DNA of 14,115 nucleotides from JBCDBD01 sp039184335 (GTDB lineage Bacteria; Bacteroidota; Bacteroidia; Flavobacteriales; Flavobacteriaceae), in the NCBI GenBank assembly GCA_039184335.1, contig JBCDBD010000062.1, positions 1 through 14,115 of the forward strand, written 5' to 3'. The stretch's first letter is position 1, and every line of letters begins with the position of its first letter. The notes under the pieces are model-generated. The model saw nothing but the letters and a program-made list of their open reading frames with translations, was not told the origin of the DNA and searched no databases. The position numbers and the translations under genes are program-made. This document shows positions 1-7,425 of the stretch, piece by piece.

Positions 1-971
1 TCTCTGTCACTAAGGTCAGCCTCAAAATAGGATTTATGTTCTGATTTATTCTTAAACCATTTACTTTTTATGGGTATGTTACTCTTAAAACTAAGGTAGA
101 ACTCCAAAAGTTTTAATGTTTGCGAAACTGTATTCAGAAAAGATTTTTTGTTTATTGGGAAGCCTTCAATACCAATAGCATTTAACAACCTTAATATCTC
201 TAAATCTTTTTCTACATTCCTTCTAAAGAAACTCTGAAAACTAGGATTATCCCAATATGCACTGTTTATAGTGACATTTTTAATATTTCCAACAATCTGC
301 TTATTCGCAATTTGGGCTAGAGTATTTGGCTCAAAAAGATTATATACCCCAGCTCCAATTTTTAAAAGATTGAATAAACTAATAAGGCTTAGGAGAGCTA
401 AGGCTATTAAGACCAAGTTCCCAGGGTAGTATCCAAAGGTTATAAATAATAATACACAAACAGAATATGCTGTTAAAAATGCTAATCTTCTTAGATAATT
501 TTGAGTTATTGGCTCTAAAAACAACAAGTTCCTAATACTAGAATTCACTTTTGAATATCCTGAACTGGCAATAGTTGCCAGTATTGGATAAAATAGTGCC
601 AATAAAACGCCAGAAATGCTAGCAATTAAAGAAATAAATCCATTTACAGAATCTAAACTTTTTGGATAACTTGGTTTAGGTAAACTATTAATTATTGATT
701 TTAACCAATTGGGAAAACTCTGAAAATGTGCAGTATAAATGTTTTGAGAAAAGAATTCTATTAAATAGAGCAGTAACACGAAAAAAAGGGCGACAATTAC
801 ATTTTTCGCTATTTCTAACAAAAAAACCTTTCTAACAGATAGCCGCTCTTTTTCTAGTAAATATTTTTTCTTGGCTTTGAACTTTAGAATATTAATTTTC
901 AGCTTAATATTCTTTATTCTTTGTTTAATTTGCCATAGTAACTTATAGTCGTAGATTTTATGATTATTCAA
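1..971 (-). CDS. Partial multi-pass membrane protein of unknown family
   Basis: Reading the minus strand from about 971 down to base 1 gives an uninterrupted frame of 323 codons that continues past the window edge. An in-frame TAA at 978-980 closes the frame upstream, and no in-frame ATG is present. The best visible start is TTG at 971; the frame is clean, so decay is not needed to explain it. The first 50 residues are very Lys/Arg-rich and helical (KFKAKKKYLLEKERL). Four hydrophobic segments follow at about residues 54-73, 109-134, 160-180 and 183-203, then a soluble charged C-terminal part of at least 120 residues. This suggests an inner-membrane protein with cytoplasmic N- and C-terminal domains. 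I do not recognise the family and assign no function. Confidence is good that it is coding and low for the exact start. Confidence 0.72.
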   Translation of the reverse strand, partial: MNNHKIYDYKLLWQIKQRIKNIKLKINILKFKAKKKYLLEKERLSVRKVFLLEIAKNVIVALFFVLLLYLIEFFSQNIYTAHFQSFPNWLKSIINSLPKPSYPKSLDSVNGFISLIASISGVLLALFYPILATIASSGYSKVNSSIRNLLFLEPITQNYLRRLAFLTAYSVCVLLFITFGYYPGNLVLIALALLSLISLFNLLKIGAGVYNLFEPNTLAQIANKQIVGNIKNVTINSAYWDNPSFQSFFRRNVEKDLEILRLLNAIGIEGFPINKKSFLNTVSQTLKLLEFYLSFKSNIPIKSKWFKNKSEHKSYFEADLSDR

Positions 972-1070
972 TATATTTTATGGATAAAATTAGGTACTCA
1001 AATATACAATATTTTAACACGTAATATTCTACAGGATACCGTAATTAATTGATTTGCAGACAGAATAATC

Positions 1071-1160
1071 CCATTCCATACACATTGCCCTACTCTCCTC
1101 GCCCACTCCAAAGCCTACGCGGTTCGTCGCTTCGGGCAAAGAGTATTCCATTACCTTTTT
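1071..1160 (+). repeat. Degenerate direct repeat, copy 1
   Basis: The 20-mer CCATTCCATACACATTGCCC at 1071-1090 recurs at 4326-4345 in the same orientation with two differences. In both copies it is followed by CATTACCTTTTT (1149-1160 here, 4351-4362 there). This copy carries about 58 extra bases between the two blocks; the other has only 5. The extra bases are GC-richer than the surroundings. The two copies bracket the three-gene radical SAM operon. The origin of the repeat is not recognised. Confidence 0.5.
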
Positions 1161-1205
1161 AAAGAGAATTTATAGAAGAAAAAAATCTAAAGAAACTTAG
1201 ATAAG

Positions 1206-1233
1206 AACTTTGCTTTTTTACCTAAGCAAAGTT
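1206..1233. repeat. Perfect 10-bp inverted repeat (hairpin)
   Basis: AACTTTGCTT at 1206-1215 and AAGCAAAGTT at 1224-1233 are exact reverse complements separated by 8 nt. The stem is AT-rich and has no T-tract on either side, so it is a weak terminator candidate. It lies between two minus-strand genes, downstream of the acyltransferase, and could mark the end of that operon. Confidence 0.4.
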
Positions 1234-1469
1234 ACATAACGCGGTACATTATAGTACTAATGTCTCAGTTTTGATTTTTAGCGGTTTCTCCATTTGTAAG
1301 CTATAATAACTCAAGGAGCTTGTCTACTGTTTTTTAAAGCAGTGCGTGAATGCTGCGCATTTCTATGATGTCAAATATCCCTCGTCGGCTCGTTAGGAAA
1401 TAAAATTTGCAACAGGGCCATCAGCCTTTATTATTGAATTAGCTTCAATATTTGTACACAGAAAGACTT

Positions 1470-2357
1470 TTAGAAAATTTCAATTTCATGGGTTAATGTT
1501 GGCATAAGACGCCATTGATCAGGTACTTTGAGAATAAGGCCTTCCAAAATCCTACCGATTACCAAACATAGTGTTTGTTCGTATATTCTTAATTCAACTT
1601 CGCTCTTTTCGGAAGTATTGTTTTGCTGTATCGGTTTGAATAGGTTGATTTCCAGAAAATCGCTTCTACGGGTTATAACGAGCGGTAATAAGACAGCTTT
1701 ACTCTTGACAGCTATCGAAATCAAACCTTGTGAATAGGCCCGTTCTATTCCGAAGAGCTCTCCAAATAACAGGCTATGGGAATCGTATACAAAATCGGCG
1801 TATGTGAAAAACACCCCATTGTTCCTTAAAACTTTTCTGATTTGCTTGATTCCTGCAAGTGAATTCTTGGCGAAATAGGATTTATATTGTGGGTTTTGTT
1901 TAAGATATAGTCCCATATTTTCTCCATAAATAACAAATTCACGATCTGGAATGTAATGTGAACAGATTTTCAGGATAGCGTTTAGGGCATCATGTGTACA
2001 CACAGTCATTGGACAAATAATAATAATAGGCTCGCTACCGATGTCATTTATATGTTCAGTTCCAAGAATTCGAATCTCTTTCCCAAACTGTTTGTCGACA
2101 AACGACTCTTGAATTACTTCGCGATGTGCACACCAAATACAATGTGAAATAAACTTGGACACCGATCGATGCCCCCAAATGTTGTAAATTAAAATCTCAA
2201 GAACATGGTTGTCATTGAAGGGGTCTTCTTTTGCGATTTTTAGACTAAGCTGATGAATATGCTCGTCGTCGAGTAATCTTAAAAAATCTCTTCCCTTTTC
2301 GGAACTCAAACACCGATGTAAGGAAAATTCGAGACTTTTTTCAAACATTTCAATCAC
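1470..2357 (-). CDS. LpxL/LPLAT-like acyltransferase, diverged
   Basis: The 295-aa protein has the layout of bacterial lauroyl/myristoyl-type acyltransferases. Residues 94-130 match the strand leading to the active site (IRILGTEHIND, then IIIICP). Residues 178-240 match the central block ending in a hydrophobic strand with Pro (SKAVLLPLVITRR), and VPDQWRL at 278-284 matches the family's C-terminal PEQW motif. These enzymes transfer an acyl chain to a lipid or sugar acceptor at the inner membrane. The usual HX4D/E catalytic pair is not clear here: His122 and Asp123 are adjacent, and the normal His position aligns with Thr118. It is the last gene of the radical SAM operon. GTG at 2357 overlaps the upstream gene by 8 nt; an in-frame ATG at 2348 lies 1 nt after that gene's TGA and is equally possible. 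I infer acylation of a peptide or lipid; the acceptor is unknown. Confidence 0.72.
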   Translation of the reverse strand: MIEMFEKSLEFSLHRCLSSEKGRDFLRLLDDEHIHQLSLKIAKEDPFNDNHVLEILIYNIWGHRSVSKFISHCIWCAHREVIQESFVDKQFGKEIRILGTEHINDIGSEPIIIICPMTVCTHDALNAILKICSHYIPDREFVIYGENMGLYLKQNPQYKSYFAKNSLAGIKQIRKVLRNNGVFFTYADFVYDSHSLLFGELFGIERAYSQGLISIAVKSKAVLLPLVITRRSDFLEINLFKPIQQNNTSEKSEVELRIYEQTLCLVIGRILEGLILKVPDQWRLMPTLTHEIEIF

Positions 2358-3717
2358 AACTCTTACGATATCTGATTAAGGCGTCACTTTGGGCAATTGA
2401 AGATGATATTCTGTCGAATACATGCATTGACATTTGGCACTCGTCTTTCGATATTTTTTCAATCCCTCCTGCCCGCGCCATACAGGTACCACCACATACG
2501 GCTTGCCATAGACAAGATCCACATTGAAGTTTCTCTACATTTCGCGACCTAATTAAATCGGCTTTGGACGAAGCATATGCCTGCGTAAGACCGCCATCTT
2601 TCATATTACCGATATGAGCCATTGAAGAGCAAGGGTCGATGCAATCACAAGCCTCTATTGTGCCATCAAAACTTACAGAAAGTAAGTCACGCGCCGCACC
2701 ACATTTTGATCGCATACACATGTTGTTGACCGGGCCATCGAGAAAATTCCTTAAATATTTCAATATGGGCTCTATAGGGAAACCATCAAAATTTCCATCG
2801 ACTACAGCTGCAAAGAGATCATCCCAAGAACGGATAAGAACATCAATGTCATAATCAAATCTGTCAATATCCCGCCCTCGTCCTATCGCTTGAAACAAAG
2901 TCCAGTCCCAACCGGAAAAACCAAGCTTTTGGATATATTTTGCTACTTCAAGTAATCTGTCATGGTTTGCCAAGGTAATGGTACTCATTGCATTACTCCT
3001 TCGTACGAATTCAGGATACCTATGGATTGCCTCCATCATGAGGTCATGGGATCCAGTACCATTATGACGCACTCTGAAACGATTATTGATGCCCGGGGGA
3101 CCGTCGATCGAGACCCCCCATCTTATATCATTTTTAAAGGAGAAATCAACTATTTCCCTAGTTAAGCGTGTAAGGTTAGTCTGCCCGATAAAATACACTT
3201 CCACATTCTTCGCCATTGCATAGGCATAACCACTGGTAACCAATGTGCGAATCATATCCCATACCAACATGGGTTCGCCGCCATGAAGAATAAAATTGAC
3301 CCTACCATCGGCCATATCAATTGCCTGTCTGATAGCATCTAAAGTTATATTGATTTGTTGATGACGAGCCTTATCTTCATGTTCAAAATCATAACAATAG
3401 GTGCATCCAAGGTTGCAAGCCTTTGTTAATTTTAGAATTACCGTATTTAACGAATTGTGTTCAACGGCATTCGCTGAACCTATTCCACGATTCGTTAGTA
3501 TCTGGGTCAGTTGATTTACCCTATCTTGTAAATCTAAATTGGAGACGCTTCCTTGAGGTAAGTTTATCAGAGGCAAAAGTACAGAAGCCCCATGGGGCAA
3601 CATTACCCATCTCCCATTGATACGATCAATGATCAATTCTTTGTTGCCTCTTTCCAAATAATGTACTCTACCAAGATCCAAAGCGGAAGACCGTACATTA
3701 TTTTTTACTTCTGGCAT
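2350..3717 (-). CDS. Radical SAM/SPASM peptide maturase with RRE-like N-terminus
   Basis: A 455-aa radical SAM enzyme. Residues 1-80 resemble a PqqD/RRE-type peptide-recognition segment (LIIDRINGRWVMLPHGAS). The Cx3Cx2C cluster motif for the SAM-binding 4Fe-4S centre is C101, C105, C108 (CNLGCTYCYDF). GGEP is at 146-149 and SIDGP at 203-207. The C-terminal third is a Cys-rich SPASM domain binding auxiliary Fe-S clusters, with Cys at 334, 339, 357, 359, 363, 399, 402, 408, 412 and 427. This layout is typical of enzymes that cross-link or epimerise ribosomal peptides and of anaerobic sulfatase-maturing enzymes. No sulfatase is nearby. The 130-aa protein gene overlaps its start by 20 nt, which makes that protein the obvious substrate or partner. 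The chemistry cannot be read from the sequence. The call of radical SAM/SPASM is firm; the RiPP role is inferred. Confidence 0.9.
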   Translation of the reverse strand: MPEVKNNVRSSALDLGRVHYLERGNKELIIDRINGRWVMLPHGASVLLPLINLPQGSVSNLDLQDRVNQLTQILTNRGIGSANAVEHNSLNTVILKLTKACNLGCTYCYDFEHEDKARHQQINITLDAIRQAIDMADGRVNFILHGGEPMLVWDMIRTLVTSGYAYAMAKNVEVYFIGQTNLTRLTREIVDFSFKNDIRWGVSIDGPPGINNRFRVRHNGTGSHDLMMEAIHRYPEFVRRSNAMSTITLANHDRLLEVAKYIQKLGFSGWDWTLFQAIGRGRDIDRFDYDIDVLIRSWDDLFAAVVDGNFDGFPIEPILKYLRNFLDGPVNNMCMRSKCGAARDLLSVSFDGTIEACDCIDPCSSMAHIGNMKDGGLTQAYASSKADLIRSRNVEKLQCGSCLWQAVCGGTCMARAGGIEKISKDECQMSMHVFDRISSSIAQSDALIRYRKSCD

Positions 3718-4090
3718 TGATTTTTTTTAGGGATGAAGCCTCGGTAACTTGTTTTATTTCAAAATTAGAATCAAAGTGGTCTTGAAAAATGTTCTTCTCT
3801 ATTAGGGGATCGCTTACCGATAATTCATTAATGACCGGATTGATAAAATCATCGATTCTATTTCTTTTGTCGCAGCATGCCCTTGTCCATTGTGCCCAAG
3901 CCCCAACATCAGCAATTTCGCTAAGGCTAGATTCCAGTTGTATAGAATTTACCTGTGAAACCCGCAAATCTTTAGGTATTCTGTCAAGCATTTCTTCCGC
4001 TTGTTTTATTACCATACCTCTAATTTCTTTCTCGCTCATCTTACTGAGAGGCACTTTTCCGGTGTTGTTTAACTTCAATGTTCTTGCCAT
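3698..4090 (-). CDS. Unknown 130-aa protein; candidate radical SAM substrate
   Basis: First gene of the three-gene minus-strand operon, 130 aa. Its 3' end overlaps the radical SAM gene by 20 nt, implying translational coupling. No signal peptide or membrane segment is visible. Residues 1-60 are charged and mainly helical, like a leader region (KMSEKEIRGMVIKQAEEML). A short aromatic/Cys patch follows at 63-73 (GAWAQWTRACC), then an acidic middle and a Lys-rich tail ending KKINARSKK. Two Trp residues spaced W-A-Q-W-T-R recall the aromatic-X-X motifs that several SPASM maturases cyclise. However, the patch is central rather than C-terminal, and at 130 aa the protein is long for a precursor. It could instead be an accessory protein. 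I do not recognise the family; the precursor role is inferred from position only. Confidence 0.68.
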   Translation of the reverse strand: MARTLKLNNTGKVPLSKMSEKEIRGMVIKQAEEMLDRIPKDLRVSQVNSIQLESSLSEIADVGAWAQWTRACCDKRNRIDDFINPVINELSVSDPLIEKNIFQDHFDSNFEIKQVTEASSLKKINARSKK

Positions 4091-4586
4091 AATATAAAGG
4101 ATTAAATTATTAGGATATCAATCTAAAAGTTGATTTTTAGCCAAATTCAATGCTTAAAATAAAGAGGGAACCTGAAATATATTTGGGGGAAGCGAATAAT
4201 AGTATAGAAATTAACTTAGTTTAGAATATAATTATTCCTACACTAACACGTTGAATATACATAATATTATTGAAATAATTTATTAAATTTCAAAAAAAAT
4301 TGAATTCTACAATTGTATTAAAATACCATTCCACACACATTACCCGCTGTCATTACCTTTTTTCGAGAAGTTCTTCAGGGACTACGGCACAAACTGGGCC
4401 AACATTTTTGCTGAATCCCACTTCAAGCGGTCTACCAGACTTTTTTCATATGGGCGGTACCCCTCGCAATATGCTGCAACACCTTCAATAGGCTACATCC
4501 CTGGCAGCTCAGAAAAGGCATAAGGCAGAACGTTATGACACACATGTAAACCCTCAAATAAACCTTAACAGTTCATTGTTTTTACA
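4091..4586. other. Gene-free region with GC-richer decayed segment
   Basis: About 495 nt without a supported gene. The first 230 nt, upstream of the radical SAM operon, are very AT-rich and probably hold its promoter; no good TTTG / TAnnTTTG pair was found there. From about 4326 the base composition becomes more GC-rich and a copy of the CCATTCC repeat begins. Several frames stay open between 4285 and 4510, but none has a credible start or recognisable family, so this is probably a decayed gene or element remnant. Confidence 0.5.
4326..4362 (+). repeat. Degenerate direct repeat, copy 2
   Basis: CCATTCCACACACATTACCC at 4326-4345 matches 18 of 20 bases of the copy at 1071-1090, in the same orientation. 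It is followed after 5 nt by CATTACCTTTTT (4351-4362), which in copy 1 lies 58 nt downstream of the 20-mer. The pair encloses the radical SAM operon at about 3.25 kb spacing. Confidence 0.5.
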
Positions 4587-5084
4587 CTAGTAAAACGGTA
4601 CTTCATCACGATTTTGAAATGACAACTGTTGAATGGTCCCAGAGGACAGGGATCTCGATAAAATACATTCTTGGGAATCGGGATATTTATAAAAAGACTC
4701 AATCAGGGCTTTCTTGTTCTCTAAATCGAAAATAAATGAAGTGTGCTCCTGGTTCTCAGGAAAGTAGGTACATCTTGCCATTATTTTTTTCTTTCCCACG
4801 GCCAAGTGTTCCATACGGCATCTCGATTCTAACATTTCTTCATGTTGAAACAGGTCAATATTGTAGATTTCAAGAACATACTGGCTCAAAACAAATTTTT
4901 TGCCCATGCTTTTCTCTGTTGTCGTTGAATAATGGTCCCCAGATGGGGTGGCCACATAATCAGTCTTTATTTCGATGGTATTGTAGTCATTTATATTCTT
5001 GCATCCTAATACCACAAATAAAAAGACAAGCATATAATATTTAATATTTCTTGGATCCATTTTTTTATAGCTAACTGACTTCAC
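4587..5084 (-). CDS. Predicted lipoprotein of unknown function
   Basis: The 165-aa product begins with a lipoprotein signal: a hydrophobic stretch (YYMLVFLFVV) and the lipobox VLGC with Cys28, followed by KNINDYN. Met9 (start at 5060) would give a more usual 20-residue signal and is a good alternative start. The mature part has three further Cys residues, in SRCRMEH, MARCTYF and SQECILS, and reads as a small beta-rich periplasmic or outer-membrane domain. No family is recognised. It lies 60 nt downstream of the WG-repeat gene on the same strand, so the two are probably co-transcribed. I assign no function. Confidence 0.75.
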   Translation of the reverse strand: MKSVSYKKMDPRNIKYYMLVFLFVVLGCKNINDYNTIEIKTDYVATPSGDHYSTTTEKSMGKKFVLSQYVLEIYNIDLFQHEEMLESRCRMEHLAVGKKKIMARCTYFPENQEHTSFIFDLENKKALIESFYKYPDSQECILSRSLSSGTIQQLSFQNRDEVPFY

Positions 5085-5144
5085 AAAAGCAACACTGTTA
5101 TCGTTTAATTGAACTTTGGTATTTTTCTGTTGGTTTATTACCGG

Positions 5145-6707
5145 TCAATCCTCAAAGAATTTTATGCCGTCCAATGAAATGAAACCGCAAAACGTTTTAG
5201 CTTGCGATGCCCCTTCTTTTTTAAACACCTGACCAAAGCGATGATAACCTTTCTGTTCTCCATAAATTGACTTTAATTCATTTTTAGCGAAATGCTCCAA
5301 GGAAAGCTTTGCTGGAATTTCTTTCCACCTTATATAAAAATCAACTTTATCGGCATCGATCAATCGAAAGTACTTGGTTGCAAATGTTATTCGATCGTAT
5401 CCTTTCGAAAGCAATATTTTTCCGCTTTTATTCATTAAATTATACTTTCCGTTTTTTTTGAATATAAAAACAGAATGGTACAAATTGTTTGTACTAACTA
5501 TTTGGTCTTCTGGTGCCATGAACACTATTTCATCAAACCCTTCTTCGTTTACCGTTCCTTTCCCTGTTAAAAACACATGCCATTTGTTTTCCCTTTTGAC
5601 CTTAACCAATATTCCAACAGAATTATGAATAATGTTTTCTGAGATTCTTTCGGCCGCTATTTCAAAGATTTGCTTTTTCCATGGAAAAAGCAAAACATAC
5701 TTTCCGTGCTCGGCCATATACTCATAATACCACTCTTTATAACGTACAGCACGCCGCACATAGATTCCCCCCACGTTAAACTGTTTGTATTTCTCAATTG
5801 GCGGATAAAGGGTCACTGTTTTCGTTAACGCAGTGGTCAAAGGAATGGATTCTATTGCTTGCCGTGAATCTGGTGTATTCTCCGGAATCGCATCAATATG
5901 GGCATAAGAACCATCAAAGGAGACCCCGATCCCATATGCCCCCGTTTCGGAAGGATCGGTTTCTGTAGGCCTTACCTCTTCTATAATTTGGGTTCTTCCT
6001 TTGACATGGGCGTTTCTTTGTTTTTTATGGATGACAAACTCGCCTGAAATCGATTTTTTATAATAAAATACCTCGCCGTTCTCTTTTTCCCAGACCATTT
6101 CGTCATGATCGTTGACATACGTTACCCCTTTTCCGGCAAAGGCCAGTTCTTGTATTATTTTAGATTCTTCAGAATCAAAAACAACTGCCTTTGCCCCTTT
6201 GTCCTCATCATTGTAAATCAGCAGGTATAGCTTAAGCCTACTTTTTCTTTTTATCACAAAAGGGCCTTCGCCTATTAAGGTTTTTCCTTTCGCATTTAGA
6301 AGCGATTGTAGGCTATCAACAACTTTTCCGTTATCATCGGTCAGGTAGTTTATTGTGCCATAAGTCAATATACCGTAAGAATGGTATGTAATGGCATCAT
6401 ATTCAGGTGCTACTATCATATTCCCCGAATAATCAATGATCCCGGCTTTCATCGTTCCGTTTTTCCTATAAAACACTTGTAGGGAGGAGGAGTTTTTTTG
6501 AAGCGGTATACCTACACTGTCATATATGGCAGGAATCACAAGTTTCGCCTTTAGATCGGCATAGCCCCATTTTGTCCCGCTTCGATAGGGAATCCTAAAA
6601 TTTTCGGTTTGGGCCAAAGCATTGCCAGTATTTACCGAAAGAACTAGGTTGAAAACCATCAAAAATTGTATGGTCTTCAGAGTAATGGGGCTTAAATCGG
6701 GTTTCAT
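5145..6707 (-). CDS. Exported WG-repeat protein
   Basis: The 520-aa protein has a signal peptide (hydrophobic stretch at about residues 14-30, probable cleavage after NALAQ). It contains WG (KWG) beta-repeats, visible by the pattern of GxxWGyxd...g..viPa.YD. Clear units are at residues 44-64 (GTKWGYADL then VIPAIYDSVG) and 84-107 (AGIIDYSGNMIVAPEYD). Weaker units are near 373-398 (ENKWHVFLTGKG) and 419-442 (NGKYNLMNKSGK, then GYDRITF). The middle section (about 120-370) is a larger non-canonical part with no recognised domain. WG repeats form beta-rich scaffolds whose ligands are usually unknown. The protein should be periplasmic or surface-located. It probably heads a two-gene operon with the downstream lipoprotein. 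A 7-bp hairpin with a short T-run lies in its leader. Confidence 0.82.
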   Translation of the reverse strand: MKPDLSPITLKTIQFLMVFNLVLSVNTGNALAQTENFRIPYRSGTKWGYADLKAKLVIPAIYDSVGIPLQKNSSSLQVFYRKNGTMKAGIIDYSGNMIVAPEYDAITYHSYGILTYGTINYLTDDNGKVVDSLQSLLNAKGKTLIGEGPFVIKRKSRLKLYLLIYNDEDKGAKAVVFDSEESKIIQELAFAGKGVTYVNDHDEMVWEKENGEVFYYKKSISGEFVIHKKQRNAHVKGRTQIIEEVRPTETDPSETGAYGIGVSFDGSYAHIDAIPENTPDSRQAIESIPLTTALTKTVTLYPPIEKYKQFNVGGIYVRRAVRYKEWYYEYMAEHGKYVLLFPWKKQIFEIAAERISENIIHNSVGILVKVKRENKWHVFLTGKGTVNEEGFDEIVFMAPEDQIVSTNNLYHSVFIFKKNGKYNLMNKSGKILLSKGYDRITFATKYFRLIDADKVDFYIRWKEIPAKLSLEHFAKNELKSIYGEQKGYHRFGQVFKKEGASQAKTFCGFISLDGIKFFED

Positions 6708-6757
6708 ACGTTTCCTCTAATTCACTAGCTTTCTAAAAAGACACTCTTAAAAGTATG

Positions 6758-6784
6758 AAAAACGATACCATCTTTGCGTATCGT
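6758..6784 (-). terminator. Hairpin with short T-run upstream of the WG-repeat gene
   Basis: On the minus strand ACGATAC and GTATCGT (plus positions 6778-6784 and 6762-6768) form a perfect 7-bp stem with a 9-nt loop, followed by a run of T. It lies about 50 nt upstream of the WG-repeat start codon, so it could be an attenuator, a terminator for a lost upstream transcript, or a dyad operator. The sequence does not decide between these. Confidence 0.35.
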
Positions 6785-7351
6785 AGTCCACTTTTCTATC
6801 GATATACTATTGCGATGAATGTATTGGTTTCATATTTGGGACTGTCCCATGGACAATGCCAAAGAGACGTATTCAACCTATGAACAAACATCATTTTTTT
6901 TGAATTCCCTCCTGTCTTGGTTTATTTTGAAAACTTGGGCTTGCTTTTTCGCTATATTGATACAGTTTCATCTAATTGGCCTTACATTGGTTCTGAGGTA
7001 CTTTATCTCAGAGTACCGTTGGGTGTATGTCAAAAGAAATGTTATATTGACCACAAACACTTCATGCCGCCACCCCATAAAATCATCTACTGGAGAATTT
7101 TTGTTCACCACATAGGCTGACAATTTACTGATACTGGTTGTTGACTATACGCGTTCATAGGATCCAGAGCACTTGGTTTAGCATTTTTATGGGCACCCTG
7201 CTACCTATATCGGTTCATGTGCAACCATAACGAATATCACAATATACCTTCAGACAAGTGCTGTTATCCGCTAAAACACTTCGCTCAACTTCAAATACAT
7301 CAACTATTAAGCAGCTGTATTCCATACATTGTATTATTGCGTAATTTGCAT
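6785..7351. other. Long stretch without a convincing gene
   Basis: Two plus-strand frames of 60-100 codons overlap each other here. Neither has a recognised family, a start context or supporting neighbours, and the frames look accidental. A 6-bp inverted repeat (GGTACT at 6997-7002, AGTACC at 7012-7017) is the only other structure noticed. It may be decayed coding sequence. Confidence 0.5.
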
Positions 7352-7402
7352 AAAAAAATCGGGCCATCGGAATCATTTTTCAATAGATTTCGAAAACCCG
7401 AT
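7352..7402 (-). terminator. Terminator-like structure after the small lipoprotein gene
   Basis: On the minus strand, ATCGGG (plus 7397-7402) pairs with CCCGAT (plus 7358-7363), which runs directly into a run of seven T (7358-7352). It lies 24 nt after the lipoprotein stop codon. The loop is long (33 nt), which weakens the call, but the GC stem followed by a T-run is what a rho-independent terminator requires. Confidence 0.5.
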
Positions 7403-7425
7403 CAATCCATTGCCACGGATGGTGC

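Larger units (their letters stand above)
981..1469. other. Gene-free intergenic region with repeat copy and hairpin
   Basis: No supported gene in about 490 nt. It separates the left-edge membrane protein from the 3' end of the radical SAM operon. It holds one copy of a degenerate repeat (1071-1160) that is more GC-rich than its surroundings, and a perfect 10-bp inverted repeat (1206-1233). No recognisable peptide precursor or RNA gene was seen. Confidence 0.6.

Noticed and set aside
1270..1400. Possible integron-like or small RNA element in the region with CGCGG and CTCGTCGGCTCG words
   Set aside because: No matched core sites, no paired arms of useful length and no integrase in the window.
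4300..4491. 63-codon plus-strand frame
   Set aside because: Several frames are open here at once and the product is Ser/Thr/Pro-rich with no recognised motif, so it is treated as part of a decayed segment.
6819..7120. Two overlapping plus-strand frames (98 and 67 codons), one with hydrophobic stretches
   Set aside because: They overlap in different frames, match no family I know, and have no supporting promoter or neighbour. The hydrophobicity follows from the T-rich composition.
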